5,442 nucleotides of DNA from an uncultured Clostridia bacterium (GCA_937892135.1 CALAUK010000056.1:1-5442); one strand, 5' to 3'; positions 1 through 5,392 are shown, counted from the first letter of the stretch. Notes: a model not told the origin generated them from the letters alone. Made by a program: numbers and translations.

Positions 1-30
1 GCGTCCAAAACCTGCCTGTAATTTGTTCAT
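1..30 (-). CDS. N-terminus of a gene running off the left edge; possible neutral/alkaline ceramidase-like protein (partial)
   Basis: Only ten residues are visible: MNKLQAGFGR. The ATG at 28-30 is preferred because a GGAG (rc of 42-45) sits 11 nt upstream. The competing ATG at 38-40 would lie only 1 nt from the same GGAG. A consensus sigma-A promoter about 80 bp upstream supports a real gene start. The run L-(K/Q)-A-G-F-G-R at the very N-terminus is typical of the neutral/alkaline non-lysosomal ceramidase N-terminal domain family, whose members usually continue V-D-I-T-P. That continuation is outside the window, so the family call is an inference from a very short match. The gene diverges from the spore protein gene at 292. 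Confidence 0.4.
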   Translation of the reverse strand, partial: MNKLQAGFGR

Positions 31-67
31 AAAGCACCATTCTCCTTTTTTTAAACGATTAAAAAGC

Positions 68-173
68 TAAAATTTGAGGCTTTTTTCCGTTTTTTTCATA
101 TACAGATTTATTATACCATTGAGCAAAAGAAAAGTCAATACATTTCTCAACTAAAAGTAGGATAAAATTTGAG
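68..173. repeat. Pair of 11-bp direct repeats bracketing the sigma-A promoter
   Basis: TAAAATTTGAG occurs at 68-78 and again at 163-173, each followed within 2 nt by a run of six T. The copies are 95 bp apart. One lies in the leader of the left-edge gene and the other about 25 bp upstream of its -35. They could be paired operator sites, but the spacer is AT-rich and chance is possible. Confidence 0.4.
103..138 (-). promoter_or_regulatory. Consensus extended -10 sigma-A promoter for the left-edge gene
   Basis: On the minus strand there is a TTGACT -35 (138 to 133), exactly 17 nt of spacer, and TATAAT (115 to 110). The TATAAT is preceded by TGG, so it forms the extended -10 TGnTATAAT. Transcription would start near 103, giving a leader of about 73 nt before the ATG at 30. 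This is a near-perfect housekeeping promoter, so the left-edge gene is probably expressed vegetatively, unlike the divergent spore gene. No transcript data are available; the call rests on consensus and spacing. Confidence 0.8.
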
Positions 174-206
174 TTTTTTGCGCATTCAGCTTAAATTTTT
201 ACTTTG

Positions 207-245
207 GTTTTTTTAGAAAAAATTACACCTCATATTATTTTTGTA
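207..245 (+). promoter_or_regulatory. Candidate sporulation (sigma-G/F type) promoter of the SASP gene
   Basis: CATATTA at 231-237 matches the forespore sigma-G -10 consensus CATnnTA. Forespore sigma-G is known to drive alpha/beta SASP genes in Bacillus and Clostridium. The -35 is weak: GTTTT at 207-211 is one base from the GYWTA-like sequence, with a 19-nt spacer, longer than the usual 17-18. Transcription would begin near 245, about 47 nt before the ATG. The assignment depends on the gene's identity as much as on the sequence match. Confidence 0.4.
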
Positions 246-274
246 TTTGCACAAATTATGATTGTAGCAAAATT

Positions 275-284
275 AAGGAGGTGA
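275..284 (+). promoter_or_regulatory. Strong ribosome binding site of the SASP gene
   Basis: AAGGAGGTGA is close to fully complementary to the 16S rRNA 3' end. GGAGG ends 10 nt before the ATG at 292. It fixes the start codon and fits the very high translation expected for a SASP. Confidence 0.85.
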
Positions 285-291
285 AAACAAT

Positions 292-486
292 ATGTCAAAC
301 AACAAAAAAAGTTTAGTACCTGAAGCAAGAGAAGCCTTGAACAGATTTAAGATGGAAGCTGCAAACGAAGTTGGTGTTAACCTAAAAGAAGGTTACAACG
401 GTGACCTTACAAGCAAGCAGGCAGGCAGCGTTGGCGGACAGATGGTAAAAAAGATGATTAGCGCTTACGAGCAGAGCATGAAATAA
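292..486 (+). CDS. Alpha/beta-type small acid-soluble spore protein (SASP)
   Basis: This 64-residue protein is complete and of normal family length. Alpha/beta SASPs coat DNA in the dormant forespore, shift it towards an A-like form and protect it from UV and chemical damage; on germination they are degraded as an amino acid source. Seen here are the two conserved blocks: EVGVNL around residues 26-31, and the DNA-binding stretch from about residue 38 with TSKQAGSVGGQMVKKMI. The expected germination-protease (GPR) cleavage site falls in MEAANEV, after Ala24, matching the family pattern E-x-A|x-E. A strong SD at 275-284 sets the start. The gene is monocistronic: a candidate forespore promoter lies upstream and the terminator starts 19 nt after the stop. 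It shows that the source of this segment forms spores, so it belongs to the Firmicutes. The ssp paralogue cannot be told from sequence alone. Confidence 0.95.
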   Translation: MSNNKKSLVPEAREALNRFKMEAANEVGVNLKEGYNGDLTSKQAGSVGGQMVKKMISAYEQSMK

Positions 487-504
487 TAACCCTTTTTAAA
501 AAAT

Positions 505-553
505 AAAATGCAGAGTTTTCTTCTCCCTTTGGGTGATTAAAACTCTGCATTTT
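505..553. terminator. Bidirectional Rho-independent terminator between SASP and pflA
   Basis: A perfect 15-bp inverted repeat has arms at 505-519 and 539-553 (AAAATGCAGAGTTTT and its complement), with a 19-nt loop containing a small CCC-TTT-GGG inner stem. In the plus direction the stem runs into TTTTTATTAT after the SASP gene. In the minus direction it begins 4 nt past the pflA stop at 557 and runs into a T-rich tract. One hairpin therefore ends both convergent transcripts. Confidence 0.9.
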
Positions 554-556
554 TTA

Positions 557-1297
557 TTATTTTGTTAAAAGCTCTTCTGCTTTTTTTATCTGCTCATTTG
601 AGGGAGCGTTTATTCCCTCCAGGGAGTATTTTAAATTAAGCTTTTTCCACTTATAAACTCCAAGCGTATGATACGGCAAAACTTCGATTTTTTTAACATT
701 TGATAATGTTTTTATAAACTGGGAAAGCTTTATTATATCGCCCTCGTCATCTGTAAGAGTCGGAACATATACATAACGAAGCCACACGGGAATTTCCTTT
801 TTTGAAAGATACTCTGCCATTTTTAAAATGTTTTTGTTTGACTTACCTGTAAGGCTTTTGTGCTTTTCTTCTGAAAACGCCTTTAAGTCCAGAAGAACAA
901 GGTCGGTTAAAGATAAAAGCTCATCAAATTTTTCTAAAAACTCGCACTCTTCTGAAAATGGCTCTCCGGAAGTATCTATAACAGTTGAAATTCCTTTTTC
1001 TTTAAGCTTTTTAAAAAACTCTATAAGAAAATCAATCTGCAAAAGTGGTTCGCCGCCGCTTACCGTTACTCCGCCTTTTTTTAAATCCTTACCCCAATAC
1101 GGTGCGCATCTTAAGGCTTTTTGTAAGAGCTCATCTGCCGTGTATAAAGTACCCGCCGAAGCACTCCACGTGTCAGGATTGTGGCAATATCTGCAGCGAA
1201 GATTACAGCCCGACAAAAATACCACAAAACGAACTCCCGGTCCGTCAGAAAGCCCCATACTTTCTATTGAATGTACTCTTGCTTCACATTTTATCAT
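557..1297 (-). CDS. pflA: Pyruvate formate-lyase-activating enzyme (radical SAM)
   Basis: This cytoplasmic radical-SAM enzyme uses a [4Fe-4S] cluster and S-adenosylmethionine to abstract a hydrogen from the active-site glycine of PflB, making the glycyl radical needed for catalysis. Its 246 residues match normal PflA length. The cluster motif CxxxCxxC is at Cys31, Cys35 and Cys38 (CNLRCRYCHNPDTW). The SAM-binding SGGEP is at 80-84, DTSG at about 108-111, and D-L-K at 137-139 followed by the family pattern H-x-x-L-T-G. RYVYVP and LPYHTLGVYKW near the C-terminus also match PflA. The ATG lies inside the end of pflB (14-nt overlap), with AAGAGG 7 nt upstream, which indicates translational coupling to its substrate enzyme. 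The stop is followed at once by the shared terminator. The identification is secure: the PflA-specific motifs separate it from activases of other glycyl radical enzymes. Confidence 0.96.
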   Translation of the reverse strand: MIKCEARVHSIESMGLSDGPGVRFVVFLSGCNLRCRYCHNPDTWSASAGTLYTADELLQKALRCAPYWGKDLKKGGVTVSGGEPLLQIDFLIEFFKKLKEKGISTVIDTSGEPFSEECEFLEKFDELLSLTDLVLLDLKAFSEEKHKSLTGKSNKNILKMAEYLSKKEIPVWLRYVYVPTLTDDEGDIIKLSQFIKTLSNVKKIEVLPYHTLGVYKWKKLNLKYSLEGINAPSNEQIKKAEELLTK

Positions 1298-3530
1298 GGA
1301 ATGTCCTCTTTATAACGTCTAACTGCTGTTCGTGTGTCAGGTCAATAAATTTAACCGCATAGCCTGAAACACGGATTGTAAAGTTAGCATACTCTTCTTT
1401 TTCGGGATGCTCCATAGCATCAAAAAGCTTTTCTATTCCAAAAACATTAACATTTAAGTGATGAGCGCCCTGGTCAAAGTATCCGTCTAAAATCTGTGTA
1501 AGATTTTCTACTCTTTCGGCTTCGGTTTTTCCCAATGTGTCGGGCGTTATTGTCTGCGTGTTTGAAATACCGTCTAAAGCTAACTGATACGGAAGCTTAG
1601 CAACGGAGTTAAGTGATGCAATAAGTCCGCACATCTCAGCTCCATAACTTGGGTTTGCACCCGGTGCAAGAGGGAAGCCCATTCTTCTTCCGTCAGGCAT
1701 ATTGCCGGTTGCTTTTCCGTAAACCACGTTTGAAGTTATAGTCAGAATCGATGTGGTGGTTTCGGCATCACGATAGGTTTTATGCCTCTTTAAAAGCTTT
1801 AAGAATGTCTCTAAAAGCCACACTGCAATTTCGTCTGCTCTGTCATCATCGTTTCCGTATTTGGGGAAATCGCCTTCAACTTCATAGTCAACTGCAACCT
1901 TGCTCATCTCGTCACGGATAACCTTAACCTTTGCATATTTAATTGCAGAAAGTGAGTCTACCACGTGAGAAAAGCCTGCAATACCTGTTGCAAAGGTACG
2001 CCTTAAGTCAGAATCCAGAAGTGCCATAAGGGCAGTTTCGTAGTTATATTTATCGTGCATATACTGGATTACATTTAATGTGTTAACGTAAAGCTTTGAA
2101 AGCCATTCCATCATGGAAACGAACTTTTCTATAACCTCATCATAGTCTAAATATTCGGACTTGATAGGCTCATATTTCGGGCCGACCTGCTCTAATGTTT
2201 TAGCATCAACACCGCCGTTAATTGCATACAGAAGGCACTTTGCAAGGTTTGCTCTTGCGCCGAAAAACTGCATTTCCTTACCGGTCTGTGTTGCAGAAAC
2301 ACAGCAGCAGATTGAATAGTCATCTCCCCAGTGAGGACGCATAACATCGTCATTTTCGTACTGAATGGAGCTTGTGTTTATAGAAATCTCTGCCGCATAC
2401 TTTTTAAAGTTTTCAGGCAGGTTCGAAGAATATAAAACAGTAAGGTTCGGCTCAGGTGCGGGGCCCATATTCTCAAGTGTGTGAAGAAAACGGTAGTCGG
2501 TTTTTGTAACCATACTTCTGCCGTCAAGTCCCATTCCTGCAACCGCAAGTGTCGCCCATACAGGGTCTCCGCTGAAAAGCTGATTGTACGAGGGAACACG
2601 CGCAAACTTAACCATTCTGAATTTCATAACCAAGTGGTCAATAAGCTCCTGCGCCTCTTTTTCGGTTAAGATTCCCTTTTCGATATCACGCTTTATATAA
2701 ATATCTAAAAATGTTGAGATTCTTCCGACACTCATTGCGGCACCGTTCTGAGTTTTAATAGCCGCAAGATAGCCAAAATAAACCCACTGCACTGCCTCGC
2801 GTGCATCCTTTGCGGGGCCTGAAATGTCAAATCCGTAAATCTCTGCCATTTTCTTAATCTCGTGAAGTGACGCTATCTGACGGCTTACCTCTTCACGAAG
2901 ACGGATAACATCTTCACTCATTGTTCCGCCGCCGATATTTAAATGGTCTTTTTCTTTTGCTTCTATAAGCGCATCGACGCCGTAGAGCGCAATACGCCTG
3001 TAATCGCCGACAATTCTTCCTCTTCCGTATGAATCAGGAAGTCCTGTTATAATCTTGTTATGGCGGGCTTTTTTCATTTCAGGAGTGTATGCATCAAACA
3101 CGCCCTGATTCTGTGTGCGGCAATATTCTGAGAAAATCTTATGAAGATTTTCATTTGTTTCATAGCCGTTTGTAGAAAGCGCCTGCTCTGCCATCTTAAT
3201 TCCGCCAAACGGCATAAAAGCACGCTTTAATGGCTTATCTGTCTGAATTCCGACAACGGTTTCTAAATCTTTATCTAAATACCCGGGTCCGTAAGCGGTA
3301 AGTGTTGAAACGATATCCTTTTCCATATCGAGCACTCCGCCCTTCAACCTTTCTTCTTTCTGAAGAAGCTGAAGCTTTTCCCACAGCTTATTTGTTGCAT
3401 CGGTAGGCCCTTCTAAAAATGAAGAGTCTCCATCGTAAGGAGTGTAGTTTCTTTTCACAAATTCTCTTACATCGATTTTTTCTTTCCAAACACGGCCCAA
3501 AAAGCCGTCCCATTCTTTAAATTCTAACAT
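1284..3530 (-). CDS. pflB: Formate acetyltransferase (pyruvate formate-lyase)
   Basis: PFL converts pyruvate and CoA to acetyl-CoA and formate without oxygen, by a glycyl radical mechanism, and is a central step of mixed-acid fermentation. At 748 residues it is close to the roughly 760 of E. coli PflB. The N-terminus (WDGF, then RNYTPYDGDSSFLEGPTDAT) and the core match the PFL family, as does the Cys block Y-S-I-C-C-C-V-S followed by GKEMQFFGARANLAK. Cys409-Cys410 align with the catalytic pair Cys418-Cys419 of E. coli. The glycyl radical site is Gly723 in RVSGYAV, 25 residues from the C-terminus, as expected. An extra Cys408 sits where E. coli has Ala. The SD GGAGG lies 5 nt before the ATG. 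The gene follows the typA fragment after only 33 bp and overlaps pflA. The pyruvate-type motifs argue against a glycerol or choline lyase. Confidence 0.97.
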   Translation of the reverse strand: MLEFKEWDGFLGRVWKEKIDVREFVKRNYTPYDGDSSFLEGPTDATNKLWEKLQLLQKEERLKGGVLDMEKDIVSTLTAYGPGYLDKDLETVVGIQTDKPLKRAFMPFGGIKMAEQALSTNGYETNENLHKIFSEYCRTQNQGVFDAYTPEMKKARHNKIITGLPDSYGRGRIVGDYRRIALYGVDALIEAKEKDHLNIGGGTMSEDVIRLREEVSRQIASLHEIKKMAEIYGFDISGPAKDAREAVQWVYFGYLAAIKTQNGAAMSVGRISTFLDIYIKRDIEKGILTEKEAQELIDHLVMKFRMVKFARVPSYNQLFSGDPVWATLAVAGMGLDGRSMVTKTDYRFLHTLENMGPAPEPNLTVLYSSNLPENFKKYAAEISINTSSIQYENDDVMRPHWGDDYSICCCVSATQTGKEMQFFGARANLAKCLLYAINGGVDAKTLEQVGPKYEPIKSEYLDYDEVIEKFVSMMEWLSKLYVNTLNVIQYMHDKYNYETALMALLDSDLRRTFATGIAGFSHVVDSLSAIKYAKVKVIRDEMSKVAVDYEVEGDFPKYGNDDDRADEIAVWLLETFLKLLKRHKTYRDAETTTSILTITSNVVYGKATGNMPDGRRMGFPLAPGANPSYGAEMCGLIASLNSVAKLPYQLALDGISNTQTITPDTLGKTEAERVENLTQILDGYFDQGAHHLNVNVFGIEKLFDAMEHPEKEEYANFTIRVSGYAVKFIDLTHEQQLDVIKRTFHDKM

Positions 3531-3535
3531 AATAT

Positions 3536-3544
3536 CCTCCCTTT
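3536..3544 (-). promoter_or_regulatory. Ribosome binding site of pflB
   Basis: On the minus strand AAAGGGAGG ends 5 nt before the pflB ATG at 3530. No promoter is evident in the 33 bp between typA and pflB, so pflB is either co-transcribed with typA or uses a promoter inside its coding region. Confidence 0.75.
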
Positions 3545-3563
3545 CCCCATTTTTGGGATGAAA

Positions 3564-4274
3564 TTATTTTCTGCTCTGCGCCTTTGCACGAAGCGCGTTA
3601 TTTAAAATTCTCTTTCTGATTCTGAAAGTCTTAGGAGTAACCTCTAAAAGCTCATCCTCCGAAAGAAATTCTATTGCCTCTTCAAGACTTAAGTTCTTAG
3701 GTGGCACAAGACGAAGTGCATCGTCACTTCCTGCGGCTCTTGTGTTTGTTAGCTGCTTTTTCTTGCAGACATTAACATTAATATCTTCAAGCTTTGGCGA
3801 AAAGCCAACAACCATTCCCTCGTAAACAGGAGTGCCGGCCGAGATAAACATTGTTCCTCTCGCCTGAGCGTTAAACAAGCCATATCCTACTGCCTCGCCT
3901 GTTTCAAAAGCTACAAGTGAGCCCGTAAAACGTCTTGTGATATCGCCTTTATATGGCTCATAGCCATGAAATACAGAGTTTAATATACCCTCTCCTCTTG
4001 TGTCTGTTAAAAACTCACTTCGATAACCAAAAAGGCCTCTTGCGGGAATAAGGTATTCTATTTTCATTCTGTTACCCGATGGCGACATTGTTAAAAGCTC
4101 GCCTTTTCTTGCGCCAAGCTTTTCCATAACAGCGCCGACGCTTTCCTCGGGAACATCTATAAACACATGCTCAATCGGTTCGCACTTTACATCGTCAATT
4201 GTTTTAAACAAAACCTTAGGAGTGCTTACCTGAAATTCGTATCCCTCTCGTCTCATTGTTTCGATTAATATTGA
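3564..4274 (-). CDS. typA: GTP-binding protein TypA/BipA, C-terminal third only (truncated at a sequence join)
   Basis: TypA/BipA is a ribosome-associated translational GTPase with EF-G-like domains, involved in stress and low-temperature ribosome assembly. What remains runs from SILIETMRREGYEFQVS to the natural C-terminus: about 236 of the usual 605-615 residues. It covers the EF-G domain V-like part (EPIEHVFIDVPEESVGAVME), the GLFGYRSEFLTDTRGEG stretch, and the BipA-specific C-terminal domain with LTNTRAAGSDDALRL and a basic tail. The GTPase domain (G1 to G5) and domain II are absent. An ATG at 4256 opens a 230-residue frame, but it is an internal methionine of the family, not a real start, and no SD precedes it. 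Upstream in frame, intact TypA should read GRGELHLSILIE. Here it reads EKFDSVSILIE, so homology ends at about 4274. The truncation coincides with a switch to Bacteroidota-like DNA. Confidence 0.92.
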   Translation of the reverse strand, partial: SILIETMRREGYEFQVSTPKVLFKTIDDVKCEPIEHVFIDVPEESVGAVMEKLGARKGELLTMSPSGNRMKIEYLIPARGLFGYRSEFLTDTRGEGILNSVFHGYEPYKGDITRRFTGSLVAFETGEAVGYGLFNAQARGTMFISAGTPVYEGMVVGFSPKLEDINVNVCKKKQLTNTRAAGSDDALRLVPPKNLSLEEAIEFLSEDELLEVTPKTFRIRKRILNNALRAKAQSRK

Positions 4275-4316
4275 AACACTATCAAATTTTTCAGACGAAG
4301 TGATAGAAATAATACT

Positions 4317-4324
4317 TACATTTG
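4317..4324 (+). promoter_or_regulatory. Candidate Bacteroidota-type -7 promoter box for the upxY-like locus
   Basis: TACATTTG matches the Bacteroidota primary-sigma -7 consensus TAnnTTTG exactly. The partner -33 TTTG is not well placed: the nearest is TTTC at 4289-4292, with a spacer about 3-5 nt too long. Transcription would start near 4331 and leave a leader of roughly 175 nt before the antiterminator gene. A long leader is typical of UpxY-controlled loci. Confidence 0.35.
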
Positions 4325-4378
4325 CATATCGAATAGTAACAAATCTCTTGCAAAGAGGTTGAGTATGACTCGATGTAA

Positions 4379-4409
4379 TAAGTTGCTGAAACGGTGTAAG
4401 TTGCTGAAA
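4379..4409 (+). repeat. Two 13-bp direct repeats in the leader of the upxY-like gene
   Basis: TAAGTTGCTGAAA occurs at 4379-4391 and 4397-4409, a period of 18 bp. The second copy runs straight into the hairpin at 4407-4431. The 18-bp phase keeps frame, so the repeat reads KLLK-RC-KLLK on the plus strand and FQQL-TP-FQQL on the minus. It may be a site for a recombinase, a regulator or the antiterminator itself; the function is unknown. Confidence 0.75.
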
Positions 4410-4431
4410 ATAAGTTTTATATACTTATTTT
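4407..4431 (+). repeat. Perfect 9-bp inverted repeat (leader hairpin)
   Basis: AAAATAAGT (4407-4415) and ACTTATTTT (4423-4431) are perfect complements around a 7-nt loop. No T-tract follows, since the next bases are GAGGAGCC, so it is not a classic intrinsic terminator. Its place in the leader would suit a pause or recruitment element for a NusG-like antiterminator, but that is inference. Confidence 0.6.
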
Positions 4432-4506
4432 GAGGAGCCAAAAGAATACCCTTTTTTGAAAATATACCTGTTGGCGCTGCATCTTGAAAAAACTCTATTT
4501 TGCATT

Positions 4507-5055
4507 TTGGAAACCGCGAATTCATCATCTTCCACTCCTGTCTGGTATGCAATGAGTGCTCCATACCATCGTGAACTTCAGGCTCGTGATTGGTTTGCCG
4601 ATAGGGGCATTGAGACTTTCGTTCCTATGCGATACGAGATTGTCACTCATCGCGATGGTGTCAAATCTCGTGAGTTGATTCCAGCTATCCACAATCTGCT
4701 TTTTGTGCATACCACTCCAGCGGTGATGCGTGAGCTCAAACCTCGTCTCCCCATTATTCAGTACCTCACTTGTCCTGTCAATGGTCGCAACGAACCTATT
4801 TTGGTTCCCGAGATGCAGATGGCTCAGTTTATTCGTGTCAGCAATAGTTGTAGTGATCATCTTCTCTATTTTCGTCCCGAAGAGCTAAATCTTCGTCGTG
4901 GTACCCCAGTGCGCATTATCGGTGGTCCCTTCGATGGGGTAGAGGGTACCTTCGTCAAGGTACAAGGCATCCGCAATCGTCGTGTCGTTGTTCAGCTTAC
5001 TGGCCTTCTGGCTATAGCAGCCGAAGTTCATCCTGATTTGATTCAGATTTTATGA
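4507..5055 (+). CDS. UpxY-type NusG-family transcription antiterminator
   Basis: UpxY proteins are NusG paralogues of Bacteroidota. They bind RNA polymerase in the 5' leader of their own capsular or exopolysaccharide operon and prevent early termination. The NGN domain starts at VWYAMSAPYHRELQARDWF (from about 4538) and continues through ETFVPMRYE and the LLFVHTTP strand. The C-terminal KOW domain contains GTPVRIIGGPFDGVEGTFVKV and ends in DLIQIL. From TTG 4507 the product is 182 residues, near the normal length. The start is uncertain: the frame is open from about 4414 with no ATG before 4552, and ATG 4552 would delete the conserved W-Y-A strand. TTG 4456 would give 199 residues with an odd hydrophobic lead. 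A sugar-phosphate transferase gene follows 48 bp later, as expected for a polysaccharide locus. Family confidence is high; the exact start is low. Confidence 0.85.
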   Translation: METANSSSSTPVWYAMSAPYHRELQARDWFADRGIETFVPMRYEIVTHRDGVKSRELIPAIHNLLFVHTTPAVMRELKPRLPIIQYLTCPVNGRNEPILVPEMQMAQFIRVSNSCSDHLLYFRPEELNLRRGTPVRIIGGPFDGVEGTFVKVQGIRNRRVVVQLTGLLAIAAEVHPDLIQIL

Positions 5056-5103
5056 TTGTTACGTATTGGTTTGTCTTTTCCAGAAAACCTAAAATAGAAC
5101 ATT

Positions 5104-5253
5104 ATGTCAATTCTATTCCACATAGTCATTCCTTTTGTTGTCTCTATATTGGCAGCTATTTGGATTTATCCCAAGATGTTGCATATCGCTTTGTCAAAGA
5201 ATATCGTCGATAACCCCGATGCTCGTAAGCTTCAGCGTGTTCCAATCCCTGTA
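5104..5253 (+). CDS. WecA/MraY-family undecaprenyl-phosphate sugar-1-phosphate transferase, N-terminal 50 codons (truncated at a join)
   Basis: Members of this membrane family (glycosyltransferase 4) start polysaccharide assembly by moving a sugar-1-phosphate from a UDP-sugar to undecaprenyl phosphate. Visible are a first membrane helix (about residues 3-22, IVIPFVVSILAAIWIYP) and the cytoplasmic motif IVDNPDARKLQRVPIPV (34-50), which fits the family pattern D-x-P-D-x-R-K-x-H/Q-x-x-P-I-P. The next residues should be L/R-G-G and more membrane helices; the family is roughly 330-370 residues long. Instead, after Val50 the frame reads RQGRQPYFPHCPP, unlike the family, and runs by accident to a stop at 5367. 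The break at 5249-5254 is where the esterase sequence begins in another frame. Position behind the UpxY-like gene supports a capsule or exopolysaccharide role. No SD is seen, which is usual in Bacteroidota. Confidence 0.75.
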
Positions 5254-5362
5254 CGCCAAGGGCGTCAACCTTACTTTCCGCATTGTCCCCCACGGCGTGC
5301 ACAGCGAGGCATGCTGGGAAGAGCAGGTTCCTGTTTTCATGACCTGTCTGGGGTTGATTTGA
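5249..5362 (+). CDS. Alpha/beta-hydrolase esterase, C-terminal 37 codons (truncated at a join)
   Basis: The frame from 5249 reads LYAKGVNLTFRIVPHG, then VHSEACWEEQVPVFMTCL, and stops at TGA 5360-5362. G-x-H-S/N-E-A-x-W followed by a hydrophobic helix is the usual C-terminus of the putative-esterase and IroE/YbbA-like alpha/beta hydrolases. The His in VHSEACW would be the catalytic histidine of the Ser-Asp-His triad. The nucleophile elbow and the rest of the protein are missing, because the sequence to the left is the WecA-like gene in a different frame. The next gene begins 37 bp downstream and also looks like an esterase, so the two were probably an operon in the source genome. The substrate is unknown. 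Confidence 0.6.
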   Translation: MYAKGVNLTFRIVPHGVHSEACWEEQVPVFMTCLGLI

Positions 5363-5385
5363 TATAGATCTTAAAAACATCCATC

Positions 5386-5392
5386 AAAGGAG
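5386..5392 (+). promoter_or_regulatory. Ribosome binding site of the right-edge gene
   Basis: AAAGGAG ends 7 nt before ATG 5400, ideal spacing. A clear SD here and none in the upxY/wecA segment supports a change of source genome between them. Confidence 0.8.

Noticed and set aside
61..85. Inverted repeat AAAAAGC / GCTTTTT in the leader of the left-edge gene
   Set aside because: Only two G-C pairs and an 11-nt AT-rich loop; too weak to call a terminator or attenuator with confidence.
245..256. Dyad ATTTGCACAAAT near the presumed SASP transcription start
   Set aside because: Short, AT-rich and with an imperfect centre; it is expected by chance in this spacer.
828..1362. Plus-strand open frames over pflA and the end of pflB
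   Set aside because: They are antisense to genes with clear catalytic motifs, have no SD and no recognisable protein features.
2378..2669. Short open frames on both strands inside pflB
   Set aside because: They are shadows of the conserved PFL coding sequence.
3544..3558. Small hairpin TCCCC / GGGA between typA and pflB
   Set aside because: A four-base stem without a T-tract; not a credible terminator.
4345..4357. CTCTTGCAAAGAG as an invertible-promoter recombination site
   Set aside because: Invertible capsule promoters need two inverted copies flanking the promoter, and only one copy is present.
4275..4415. In-frame upstream extension of the TypA fragment (FQQLTPFQQL, then KRFVTIRYANV)
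   Set aside because: Open by chance after the join; it does not resemble TypA and has no start codon.
4316..4860. Minus-strand open frames across the UpxY-like gene and its leader
   Set aside because: They lie opposite a gene with clear NGN and KOW domain motifs and show no recognisable protein features.
5156..5380. Minus-strand open frame at the right end
   Set aside because: It spans the join at 5249-5254 and opposes two recognisable plus-strand fragments.
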